Below, one piece after another: positions 52,612-60,650 of a DNA stretch of 64,000 nt. Where the stretch lies: positions 1-64,000 of the forward strand of contig NZ_JALIFP010000012.1 of NCBI RefSeq assembly GCF_022867885.1. The letters run 5' to 3'. Each line of letters starts with the position of its first letter. The first letter of the stretch is position 1. Position numbers and translations under genes: made by a program. The notes beneath the pieces were generated by a model. It had not been told where the DNA came from and ran no database searches. It worked only from the letters and a program-made list of their open reading frames with translations. Source of the DNA: Lederbergia sp. NSJ-179. GTDB lineage: Bacteria > Bacillota > Bacilli > Bacillales > Bacillaceae_C.

Positions 52612-53625
52612 ATGCGTTCCATCATTCATTCTTCAAGTATAGTAAAAGTCACCATCAACATCATCGCGACGATCGCGATCATTTTTTCAATGGGTTTATC
52701 GATTTCTTATGGGTCAACCGATATTGATCTTGGAACGGTATGGCAAGCCGTTTTTCATTTTAATCCAGAGCTCACTTCTCATCAGGTGATTCAAGAATTA
52801 CGTTTCCCCCGCGCTCTGTCCGCAGCTTTGGTGGGTGCTTTCCTCGCTGTATCAGGAGCGATCATGCAGGGGATGACTCGAAATCCACTTGCCTCACCAT
52901 CGATTATGGGGGTTTCAGATGGAGCCGCTTTTGCACTTGTGATGATGCTTGCCTTTTTTCCTGCGATCTCCCATTTCGGATTAACATTTGGTTCATTTGT
53001 TGGTGCAGGTCTAGCCGTAACATTAATCTTTATGATTGGCTCCTTATCAGGAAACGGATTAACCCCTGTGAAGCTGGCCTTAGCAGGAGTGGCACTTGGA
53101 ACAATGCTGCGTTCCATCTCTTCCATAATCTCTTTACATTTTCAGTTGGAAAAGGAAATAGGATTTTGGCTTGCTGGAGGGCTTGATGGAACAAGCTGGA
53201 CATCGGTACAGATCCTGCTTATTTCGGGAATAGTCGGATTAGTGGTTGCCTTGTCCATTTCAAAATCAATGACAGTCCTTAGTTTGGGAGAAGATATCTC
53301 AACAGGATTAGGTCAAAATAATATGTTGATCAAAATATTAGGCATTGTTGCTGTATTCATCTTGACCGGTGCTGCTGTTTCTGTTGCTGGTGCAATCGGC
53401 TTTGTAGGACTGATTGTTCCTCATATTATCCGCTTTATGATGGGCTCGGATTATCGGTGGATTATTCCCTCCTCTGTCCTATTCGGTGCGCTTTTGCTCC
53501 TATTGTCTGATCTTGTCTCAAGAATCGTGAATGCACCATTTGAAACTCCTGTAGGAGCCATTACGTCGCTGATCGGGGTTCCCTTCTTCCTTTATTTAGC
53601 AAGAAACAGCGGAGGTGAGAAATAG
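52612..53625 (+). CDS. Siderophore ABC transporter permease (FecCD family)
   Basis: A 337-residue protein with about ten membrane segments. Family marks are LRFPRALSAALVGAFLAVSGAIMQGMTRNPLASP (48-81, split here only by position), GVALGTMLRS, and SVAGAIGFVGLIVPHIIRFMMG (coupling helix with the ATPase, about 258-279). ATG at 52612 with GGGGAG upstream. First gene of a three-gene operon; its TAG overlaps the next start. Confidence 0.92.
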   Translation: MRSIIHSSSIVKVTINIIATIAIIFSMGLSISYGSTDIDLGTVWQAVFHFNPELTSHQVIQELRFPRALSAALVGAFLAVSGAIMQGMTRNPLASPSIMGVSDGAAFALVMMLAFFPAISHFGLTFGSFVGAGLAVTLIFMIGSLSGNGLTPVKLALAGVALGTMLRSISSIISLHFQLEKEIGFWLAGGLDGTSWTSVQILLISGIVGLVVALSISKSMTVLSLGEDISTGLGQNNMLIKILGIVAVFILTGAAVSVAGAIGFVGLIVPHIIRFMMGSDYRWIIPSSVLFGALLLLLSDLVSRIVNAPFETPVGAITSLIGVPFFLYLARNSGGEK

Positions 53626-54647
53626 TGAATCCATCCCAGGCAAAAAAGCAAAAAAACTTTTGGATCCTCTTCACTCTTTTTATTGTACTCATTTTTATCA
53701 TGATTTTTACTAGCTTAAGTATAGGTGTTATCCAAATTTCACCCAAGGAAGTGATCAATACCCTTTTAAATAATGGAACAGCGAAACAGGAACTCGTTTT
53801 ATTTGATTTCCGATTACCTGGAATTGTTTTAGCCTTACTTATAGGGGCAGGTTTAGCTGTGTCTGGAGTTATTTTGCAGGGAATAACGCAAAACGAGCTA
53901 GCTGATCCAGGCATCTTAGGTATAAATACGGGTGCTGGACTAACAGTCGTGTTGTTTATCTATTTTTTCCGAGAACTGCTACCCGCATCGCATCCAGTAT
54001 CTATGTTTATCATGCCCTTCGCTGCATTCATTGGAGCCATTTTCGCAGCAGTCCTTATTTATCTATTAGCATGGAAAAGAGGAGTCAGTCCCATTCGTCT
54101 GGTTTTGGTTGGGATTGGTGTGAATGCCGCATTTAGTGCTTTGCTTACGATCTTACAACTGAGGATGGATCCCCAAGATTACAGACAAGTAACCGTATGG
54201 TTATCGGGTGATATTTGGAATGCCAATTGGTTTTTCGTGCTTGCCTTATTACCGTGGATGCTTTTGTTAATTCCTGTTGCTTTTCATAAAGCAAAAACAT
54301 TAAATGTATTTACTTTAGGTGATGATGTAGCTTCTGGACTAGGAGAAAATGCTGAAAAGGAAAGGAGGATATTATTGCTTGTGGCTGTCGCCCTAGCAGG
54401 AGCAGCAGTGGCGGCTGGAGGAGCCATTGCCTTCCTTGGATTAGTCGTTCCACATATCGCAAGAAAAATCATCGGTCCGTTGCATCAATATATTATTCCC
54501 CTCTCGACACTTATTGGGGCATTGCTATTAATGGTAGCCGATATGATCGGAAAAAATATGTTAACACCCACTACTATTCCTGCTGGGATCATTGTATCAA
54601 TTATAAGTGCACCGTATTTTATCTATTTATTGATAAAAATTAAGTAA
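53625..54647 (+). CDS. Siderophore ABC transporter permease (FecCD family)
   Basis: A 340-residue partner of the preceding permease, about ten membrane segments, with LAVSGVILQGITQNELADPGILG (about 82-104) and AAAGGAIAFLGLVVPHIARKI-type coupling motif (about 263-283). It starts at a GTG (53625) that shares one base with the previous stop; GGAGGTGAG is upstream. The two permeases differ clearly in sequence and should form a heterodimer. Confidence 0.92.
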   Translation: MNPSQAKKQKNFWILFTLFIVLIFIMIFTSLSIGVIQISPKEVINTLLNNGTAKQELVLFDFRLPGIVLALLIGAGLAVSGVILQGITQNELADPGILGINTGAGLTVVLFIYFFRELLPASHPVSMFIMPFAAFIGAIFAAVLIYLLAWKRGVSPIRLVLVGIGVNAAFSALLTILQLRMDPQDYRQVTVWLSGDIWNANWFFVLALLPWMLLLIPVAFHKAKTLNVFTLGDDVASGLGENAEKERRILLLVAVALAGAAVAAGGAIAFLGLVVPHIARKIIGPLHQYIIPLSTLIGALLLMVADMIGKNMLTPTTIPAGIIVSIISAPYFIYLLIKIK

Positions 54648-54664
54648 CGACTGGAGGAGTTCTC

Positions 54665-55684
54665 ATGCCAAAGCAAAATGAAATATTTGATGTTACCATT
54701 ATCGGTGGTGGACCTGTTGGATTATTTACTGCATTTTATAGTGGAATGCGGGAGATGAAAACAAAGATTATTGAATTTTTACCCAACCTTGGCGGTAAGG
54801 TTTCCTCTTTCTATCCCAATAAAATGATTCGTGATATCGGTGGAATTCCTCATCTATCTGGAGACGAATTAACGGCCAATCTTATTGAACAAGCTACGAC
54901 GTTTGATCCCACCATTGTATTGGGTGAACAAGTGGTTGAAATGCAAAGGCATCCGGACGGTTATTTCACGCTAACGAGCAGCAATGGGGCTCGTCATTTT
55001 ACCAAAACGATTATTTTAGCGACCGGATTCGGAACACTAAAATTTGTTGAATTAGATCTTCCAAATGCAAAGGAGTTTGAAGGAACAAGTCTACATTATT
55101 CAATCAGCCAGCTAGATCGGTTTAAAGGGAAGCATGTCCTTATCTCTGGGGGAGGGAACGCAGCGATTGATTGGGCCAATGAACTGGAGCCTATCGCTAA
55201 ACAGGTTACGCTTATTTATCGTAAATCGTCTTTTAAAGGAATCGAAAGCAATGTGACCAAAATGATGGATTCAAATGTAAATATTCTGGCCCCTTATGAG
55301 ATACAAGCGCTGAAAGGGAACAATGGACAACTATCCAGTATCATGGTTCACAATCTAACTCACTCTTTTTCTGAAGAAATGGAAGTCGATCATCTCATTG
55401 TGAATCACGGATTTCATATCGATCTGGGCCCGATAGCAGAGTGGGGCATGAAAATGGACAATGGAACGATTTTAGTGGACCGCTGCATGTCTACTTCGAT
55501 TCCAGGGATATTTGCTGTAGGAGATATCGCAAACTACGAAAATAAATTAGCTTTGATAGCTGGTGGGTTTAACGAAGGCCCCATTGCTGTAAATAGCGCA
55601 AAAGTTTACATATATCCCAAGGATCCTTTAACACATTTATACTCTACTCATTATGATCCTTTAACCAAAGAAGATAAGCATTGA
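54665..55684 (+). CDS. ycgT: Ferredoxin/flavodoxin-NADP reductase-like flavoprotein (YcgT-like)
   Basis: A 339-residue FAD- and NAD(P)-binding protein of the thioredoxin-reductase-like FNR type: FAD motif IIGGGPVGLFTAFY (12-25), NAD(P) motif VLISGGGNAAIDWANEL (about 158-174), and the C-terminal GIFAVGDIANYE. The Cys-x-x-Cys of thioredoxin reductase is absent. Homologues are YumC and YcgT. ATG at 54665, 17 bases after the permease, with GGAGGAG upstream. In a Fur-controlled siderophore operon it most likely supplies electrons to release iron from the ferric siderophore. Confidence 0.87.
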   Translation: MPKQNEIFDVTIIGGGPVGLFTAFYSGMREMKTKIIEFLPNLGGKVSSFYPNKMIRDIGGIPHLSGDELTANLIEQATTFDPTIVLGEQVVEMQRHPDGYFTLTSSNGARHFTKTIILATGFGTLKFVELDLPNAKEFEGTSLHYSISQLDRFKGKHVLISGGGNAAIDWANELEPIAKQVTLIYRKSSFKGIESNVTKMMDSNVNILAPYEIQALKGNNGQLSSIMVHNLTHSFSEEMEVDHLIVNHGFHIDLGPIAEWGMKMDNGTILVDRCMSTSIPGIFAVGDIANYENKLALIAGGFNEGPIAVNSAKVYIYPKDPLTHLYSTHYDPLTKEDKH

Positions 55685-55705
55685 TAAGGTCGCCACGATG
55701 ATAGA

Positions 55706-55720
55706 CTCGCATCCTGCGAG
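55706..55720. repeat. Single short hairpin with ATCCT loop
   Basis: CTCGC-ATCCT-GCGAG, the same design as the hairpins at 36.2 and 50.2 kb, standing alone 22 bases after the flavoprotein gene. Confidence 0.7.
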
Positions 55721-55767
55721 CTCTCGGTGCTAGGTGCTAAATGCCAAATTTTATACGTTCTTATCCT

Positions 55768-55804
55768 GAAGAAAAGGCGATTTAGAATGAATCGCCTTTT
55801 CTTC
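55768..55804. terminator. Bidirectional terminator right of the siderophore locus
   Basis: A 15-bp perfect stem (GAAGAAAAGGCGATT) with seven-base loop. It ends the plus-strand operon and the minus-strand oxidoreductase gene, and nearly repeats the hairpin at 50364-50393. Confidence 0.88.
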
Positions 55805-55819
55805 ATGGTTGATCATGCC

Positions 55820-57004
55820 CTAGTCCACCACCACTTCCCTCCCCCGCTGGCTCCATTCAACATCCAAGTCAGACGGTAGGCACCAATTTTCATAGCATTC
55901 CATCAAGACTTCGCTTAAGCCTTCAACCGAAAGTAGTTTTTCCTTTTCATTGTAGTGGATGAGAACTTCAGGAAAAACTTGTGCCTCTGGTACGGATTGA
56001 TGCATCGCTTGAATCGCCTTGGCATGTGGTGTTGCGGCCTCGATTCCACACAGGATGTCATCATCTCCCCGCAGAATCGCTTGCACACATACTGCTAATT
56101 TTGCCATTGTATGAGCAGGATCTTCATATTTCGTCTTTCTCCCATCCTCCCAAAGCGCAATGATATCGCTTGGACTTTCATTCTGATGAAAACAGATGGT
56201 AGCCCTTTCAAATTCTATTACATATTGCGGGCCATTCGCTTCATCTACTGCATGTGACGCATAATAATAGATATCCACATTTGATCGGGTTTTTATCTTC
56301 ACGGCACATGTATCAAATGTCTCAATATCATTGGCTTTATACAGTTCAGCCGTTAAATCGGCGATTTGCGCACTTTGACTAATGGAATCACCGTTCAAAT
56401 AAAGAAGATGATGCAAATGGTGAGCTGTCGCATTATTCGCGATACTATCAAAAATCATTTCACCATTCGAACTGTACTTTTTCCCAGCCCATGCCGACCG
56501 GTTATAATAATCCTTTGTTCGCGGCCATAATGTCAGACTTTTGCACCTTTTGATTTTTCCAAATTTCCCCGCTAAAATATCTCGCTTTAATTTTTGGACA
56601 GAATCAGTGAAAGACCAATTAAATCCTATCGCTAAAAATTTCCCAGTTTTCTCTGAAGTCTCCTTCATTTTTTCAATATCCTCCGGATCACTCGCCATCG
56701 GCTTTTCACACAGAACATGGCTTCCATGATTCATCGCCAAACAAGAATGCTCCCTATGTAAATGAATCGGTGTAGATATAATCGCAAGATCTGCTTGATG
56801 TTCTTGATAAAATGTTTGTAAAGATGCGTAGATCGGAATCTTTCGCTTCACTAGTTCTTGATAATATTGCGATCTTTCAGGCGCAATATCAACAACGCCT
56901 ACTAGCTTGATGAATTTATTTCCTTCCTGCAAAATCTCTCGTAAATAACTATGACCATATCCACTTGCTCCAGCTAACACAACCGAAATCTTTTTCATTG
57001 TCAT
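55820..57004 (-). CDS. Gfo/Idh/MocA-family oxidoreductase
   Basis: A 394-residue NAD(P)-dependent dehydrogenase. The Rossmann domain is seen from VVLAGASGYGHSYLRE (8-23) and GVVDIAPERSQ; the signature HVLCEKPMASDPEDIEKM (about 95-112) carries the catalytic-region Lys. The C-terminal half is the GFO-type sheet domain (FIAIGFNWSF-like, then HLHHLLYLNGD and HAVDEANGP). Substrates are usually sugars, inositols or their derivatives; which one is unknown. ATG at 57004 after GGGAGGGAG. Single gene. Confidence 0.87.
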   Translation of the reverse strand: MTMKKISVVLAGASGYGHSYLREILQEGNKFIKLVGVVDIAPERSQYYQELVKRKIPIYASLQTFYQEHQADLAIISTPIHLHREHSCLAMNHGSHVLCEKPMASDPEDIEKMKETSEKTGKFLAIGFNWSFTDSVQKLKRDILAGKFGKIKRCKSLTLWPRTKDYYNRSAWAGKKYSSNGEMIFDSIANNATAHHLHHLLYLNGDSISQSAQIADLTAELYKANDIETFDTCAVKIKTRSNVDIYYYASHAVDEANGPQYVIEFERATICFHQNESPSDIIALWEDGRKTKYEDPAHTMAKLAVCVQAILRGDDDILCGIEAATPHAKAIQAMHQSVPEAQVFPEVLIHYNEKEKLLSVEGLSEVLMECYENWCLPSDLDVEWSQRGREVVVD

Positions 57005-57086
57005 AATCTCCCTCCCTCCCTTCCTTTTAGTTTACTATAAAAAGTGGACAAGTTGCCAAATATGAATTTTTGTAATGTATAAAAGA

Positions 57087-57122
57087 GTTTGGGAGTACCC
57101 GTATCAGGAGACACTCCCAAAC
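57087..57122 (-). terminator. Terminator of the small Pro/Tyr-rich gene
   Basis: GTTTGGGAGT/ACTCCCAAAC (10 bp) with a 16-base loop; on the minus strand followed by CTTTT. It starts 15 bases after the stop of the 32-residue frame. Confidence 0.75.
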
Positions 57123-57136
57123 ATCAAGGCGGCCCC

Positions 57137-57235
57137 TTAAACAAGTGGATAATATGGTTCATACCGGGGATTTGTATAATAGGGTGGCCTTTTCGCAATG
57201 ACTGGCATTAGCCAGTTATGTTGGAGGTAGTCCAT
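57137..57235 (-). CDS. Tiny Pro/Tyr-rich peptide (32 residues)
   Basis: ATG at 57235 with a modest AGGTAAGA site encodes MDYLQHNWLMPVIAKRPPYY followed by TNPRYEPYYPLV and a stop. The composition (PPYY, RYEPYYP) resembles small spore-coat or spore-surface peptides of Bacillus. A well-formed terminator right behind it supports a real transcript. No family can be named, and the short length leaves room for chance. Confidence 0.45.
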   Translation of the reverse strand: MDYLQHNWLMPVIAKRPPYYTNPRYEPYYPLV

Positions 57236-57288
57236 TCTTACCTATTCATCCGATTGATTCACTAATAGCCATTTTATGCTAGGACTGA

Positions 57289-57500
57289 ATGTTGCCCGCA
57301 ATGATGTTCAAGTTTGTTGTGGATGAAACGATTCGTACATTCGGCAAACTAGATTTGCTCTGTAACCATGTAGGAATCCAGTTTCAACAAAATAATTTAC
57401 TTGATATTACAGATGAACAGTTTGATAAAACGTTTAAAGTAAATATTTACTCTCATTTTTATATAACGAAAGCAGCCTTATGTTTCATCATCCATAGTAT
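57289..57500 (+). pseudogene. Short-chain dehydrogenase fragment
   Basis: About 60 residues match the middle of a glucose-dehydrogenase-like SDR (YhdF/YdaD type): [21 protein letters not shown], where the last part corresponds to the NNAG motif now reading CNHVG, and [20 protein letters not shown]. The N-terminal cofactor motif TGxxxGIG and the YxxxK active site are absent on either side. A decayed core of a gene. Confidence 0.75.
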
Positions 57501-57574
57501 GACGAGCAGGCCTTCCATATCCCGGAGGGGCTTCAACCTTTTTTATCATAACTTTCTTTAATGGCAAAAAAATA

Positions 57575-57603
57575 ATCCCTCAAGATTGATGATCTTAAGG
57601 GAT
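57575..57603 (+). terminator. Terminator behind the SDR relic
   Basis: ATCCCT-C-AAGAT pairs with ATCTT-A-AGGGAT (one mismatch), followed by ATTTTCC. Confidence 0.65.
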
Positions 57604-57646
57604 ATTTTCCAAATCCGCAATTCCCTTTGGAGGGTGTTGCTTTTCT

Positions 57647-57807
57647 TTAAAAGGTAAGAAAGAAAAATTGGCTAATGTTTGGATCTAGCTCCAGCGCCTA
57701 GCCCCTCGAGGTCAAATAACCCTGAACCTATGAAGGGAAAGATCGCCCTTCCTAGGTTCAGGAACATTTGCTTGTCGGGGCTGAACAAGGCGCTTGCGCT
57801 TTTCTTA
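57647..57807 (-). repeat. Dispersed structured element, copy B
   Basis: Read on the minus strand it begins AAGAAAAGCGCAAGCGCC and ends GGCGCTGGAGCTAGATCC plus flanking sequence, as copy A. The interior is unrelated to A but stacks the same way: GCGCC/GGCGC, AGCCCC/GGGGCT, CGA/TCG, CCTGAACCTA/TAGGTTCAGG, GAAGGG/CCCTTC. It lies just beyond the 3' end of the fructose operon and may help terminate it. Confidence 0.82.
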
Positions 57808-57824
57808 TTAACTCATTCAATCTT

Positions 57825-59726
57825 TTAAATAATACTACTCATTTGTTTAGCACTGTTTCTTTCTTTCTCAGATAGAGGTTTTTTCATAAAACCAATCATT
57901 AAGCAAGTGATGAACGAGCCCAGAAGTATACATCCAATATAAAGTAATGGTTTATTACAGGCAATCGGGATAACAAAAATGCCACCATGAGGAGCCTGTA
58001 ATGAAATATCCATTGCCATACACAATGCCCCACCTACTGCAGCCCCGATTATATTTGCAGGAATGATCCTTAATGGATCAGCAGCAGCAAAAGGGATCGC
58101 CCCTTCCGTAATAAAGCTTGCTCCTAATACATAGCTTGCTTTTCCTGCTTCTGCTTCTTGATTAGTAAATCTGTTTTTAAAAATGGTTGTAGCTAGTGCA
58201 ATTCCAAGTGGAGGTACCATTCCGCCAACCATTAAAGCAGCTGATGGTTCAAAAATATTTGCAGCAAACATTGCTAAACCAAAGGCAGATGCTGTTTTAT
58301 TAATAGGTCCGCCCATATCAGAGGCCATCATTCCAGCTAATAATGCCCCAAGAATAGCTGCACTAATTCCAGTAAGACTTTTTAACCAGTCTTCCAAAAA
58401 TTCATTTAGCATGGACATTGGCGTATTTAATACAAAGAACATGAATGCACCAACAATAAGCGTACTTAGTAATGGAACAATGAGAACAGAAACTAAACCT
58501 TGAAAGGACTTTGGTATTTTAGCCATCGATTGACCAATATACTTCGCGGCAAAACCGCCAACAAATCCGGCTATCATTCCGCCAAGGAAGCCAGAACCAC
58601 CTATGCTGGCCATCATACCACCAATCATTGCCGGGGCTAATCCTTGTTTGTCTGCAATACTATAGCCAATAAATCCAGCTAATATTGGAACCATTAATGC
58701 AAAAGCTGCTTCGCCACCGACTTGATTAAAGAAATCAGCGATAACATTATATTGATCACTCTTAGGATCTGCCGCATAAATACCGAACATAAAGGAAATT
58801 GCAATAAAAATTCCTCCGACAACGACGAATGGAATCATATACGAAACCCCACTCATAATATGCTTATAGAAATTCAATCCTGTTTTTTCCTCTGACTCCG
58901 GCTTGTCTTCTATCGCTGGCTCATCACCATTATTTTCTTTTATATTATAGGACAAGGCTTGATCAATTAATTGATCCGCATGACTGATTGCCTTTTTTAC
59001 GGGGACATCAATATATCGTTTATCTCCAAAAATAGAGGTATCCACTCGCACATCATGAGCTATAACAATGGCATCTGCCTTCTGGACATCTGCTGTAGTT
59101 AGCTTATTCTCAGGACCATTGGCACCATTGGTTTGAATTTTGACCTTCATACCTCTTTTTTCGGCCGCCTCTTTCAAAGACTCCGCAGCCATATAAGTGT
59201 GTGCGATCCCAGTCATACATGAAGTAATGCCGATTAAATACTTTCCAGAAGCAGATTCGTCATTAGAATCTGCTTCTGTTAATTTTTCTTGTTCTTCAAT
59301 GGCTGTCATAATCTCACTTTCTGATGTGGCTACGAGCAGCTTTGCTCGAAATGTTTCACTCATTAAAAATGTCGATAGTTTTGACAAGAGAGATAAATGT
59401 TCATTTGATGCATTTTCAGGAGCTGCAATCATAAAGATTAAATGGGTATGTTGACCGCCGTAATCTATTCCTTGAAGTGTTCGCCCCATTATAATAGTGG
59501 GTTTGATGACCGATTTATTTTTTGCATGAGGAATCGCTACCCCATAACCCACTGCAGTTGAAATTTCACTTTCCCTCTTATAAATTCCTTCTTTGAACAT
59601 TTCAGGGTCATTTATAAGCTGGTTCTCATCTAACTTATTTATTAACTCATCAATGACAGCCGATTGATTATCTCCTCTAAGATTCAAAATTATATTATCA
59701 TGGGTTAAAATATCGGTGAGTTTCAT
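57825..59726 (-). CDS. fruA: PTS fructose-family transporter, IIABC
   Basis: A 633-residue protein from the ATG at 59726 (GGAGGGAAAAAG upstream). It carries three PTS modules in order: IIA (1-150) with phospho-His67 in VAIPHAKN, IIB (about 163-260) with phospho-Cys170 in GITSCMTGIAHTYMA, and IIC (about 285-620) with eight or more membrane segments. It takes up and phosphorylates a fructose-type sugar. Linked to a class II aldolase and a PRD regulator, it resembles fructose/mannose-family catabolic operons rather than the usual fruRKA operon, since no 1-phosphofructokinase is present. Confidence 0.9.
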   Translation of the reverse strand: MKLTDILTHDNIILNLRGDNQSAVIDELINKLDENQLINDPEMFKEGIYKRESEISTAVGYGVAIPHAKNKSVIKPTIIMGRTLQGIDYGGQHTHLIFMIAAPENASNEHLSLLSKLSTFLMSETFRAKLLVATSESEIMTAIEEQEKLTEADSNDESASGKYLIGITSCMTGIAHTYMAAESLKEAAEKRGMKVKIQTNGANGPENKLTTADVQKADAIVIAHDVRVDTSIFGDKRYIDVPVKKAISHADQLIDQALSYNIKENNGDEPAIEDKPESEEKTGLNFYKHIMSGVSYMIPFVVVGGIFIAISFMFGIYAADPKSDQYNVIADFFNQVGGEAAFALMVPILAGFIGYSIADKQGLAPAMIGGMMASIGGSGFLGGMIAGFVGGFAAKYIGQSMAKIPKSFQGLVSVLIVPLLSTLIVGAFMFFVLNTPMSMLNEFLEDWLKSLTGISAAILGALLAGMMASDMGGPINKTASAFGLAMFAANIFEPSAALMVGGMVPPLGIALATTIFKNRFTNQEAEAGKASYVLGASFITEGAIPFAAADPLRIIPANIIGAAVGGALCMAMDISLQAPHGGIFVIPIACNKPLLYIGCILLGSFITCLMIGFMKKPLSEKERNSAKQMSSII

Positions 59727-59760
59727 CTTTTTCCCTCCAATCAACGTTTGAACGTCTCAG

Positions 59761-60630
59761 TTATTTAAAATAGAGGCTCGCATGATTTGTCGAGTTAAAT
59801 AAGTCCATTTTCCGTTTCACTACTTCTTTTGCTGCATTACGAGCACTTGGCATAATGACATCTGGCTCGTATGCTCCCGGATTATCCGTCAAAAAACGTC
59901 GCATTTCCTGGAAGAAAGCACTTTTCATATCTGTTGATAAATTAATTTTTGCTACCCCATGAAGATAAGTTTGTGAAATCTCCTCATCTTTATTATCACT
60001 TCCACCATGAAGAACAAGAGGAATTCCGACGTTTTGATTAATTTCAGCAAGCAAATCCAATTTTAACTCTGGTTTCCCAGCATGCTTATATTGTCCATGT
60101 GATGTTCCAATCGCGACGGCTAACGTATCTATGCCTGTTTCTTCAACAAACCTTTTTGCATCATTTACATCTGTATATAAGATTTTATCTGCGCCACCTT
60201 CAGAGCTTCCTTCATTTGAACCAATCGTTCCTAACTCAGCTTCAACCGAAACATTCACGTCATGTGCGATTTTAACAACTTCCTTCGTGATCGATATATT
60301 ATCCTCAAATGAAGCATGGGAGGCATCAATCATAACGGAAGTATAACCATTTCGAATTGCTCTCATTACATCCTTTATAGATGCACCATGATCCAAGTGA
60401 ATAGCCATAGGAACTTTTGTATTTCTACATTTTTCTCGAACATAGGCAATAAATTCATCTCCAACTAATTCAATCTCATTCGGATGAATTTGAATGATAG
60501 CAGGTGCATTTTTTTCCTCGGCAGATTCAATCACAACTCTGACAAATTCACTATTTGCCACGTTAAAGGAACCTACTGCAAATTTATTTTTGTATGCTAC
60601 TTCCAATAGATCTTTCATATTCATTAACAT
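59761..60630 (-). CDS. Class II ketose-bisphosphate aldolase
   Basis: A 289-residue TIM-barrel zinc aldolase from the ATG at 60630 (GAGGAGCG upstream; the open frame to 60666 overlaps the regulator). Zinc ligands are His in AIHLDHGAS (about 81-84), in GTSHGQYK (about 178) and LHGGSD (about 207); the catalytic Asp is in HLDHG. FbaA/GatY/KbaY-like enzymes split fructose or tagatose 1,6-bisphosphate. In this operon it would act after sugar uptake, but it needs a kinase encoded elsewhere. Ends 34 bases before the PTS gene. Confidence 0.9.
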   Translation of the reverse strand: MLMNMKDLLEVAYKNKFAVGSFNVANSEFVRVVIESAEEKNAPAIIQIHPNEIELVGDEFIAYVREKCRNTKVPMAIHLDHGASIKDVMRAIRNGYTSVMIDASHASFEDNISITKEVVKIAHDVNVSVEAELGTIGSNEGSSEGGADKILYTDVNDAKRFVEETGIDTLAVAIGTSHGQYKHAGKPELKLDLLAEINQNVGIPLVLHGGSDNKDEEISQTYLHGVAKINLSTDMKSAFFQEMRRFLTDNPGAYEPDVIMPSARNAAKEVVKRKMDLFNSTNHASLYFK

Positions 60631-60650
60631 ATTTATCGCTCCTCGTTGTT

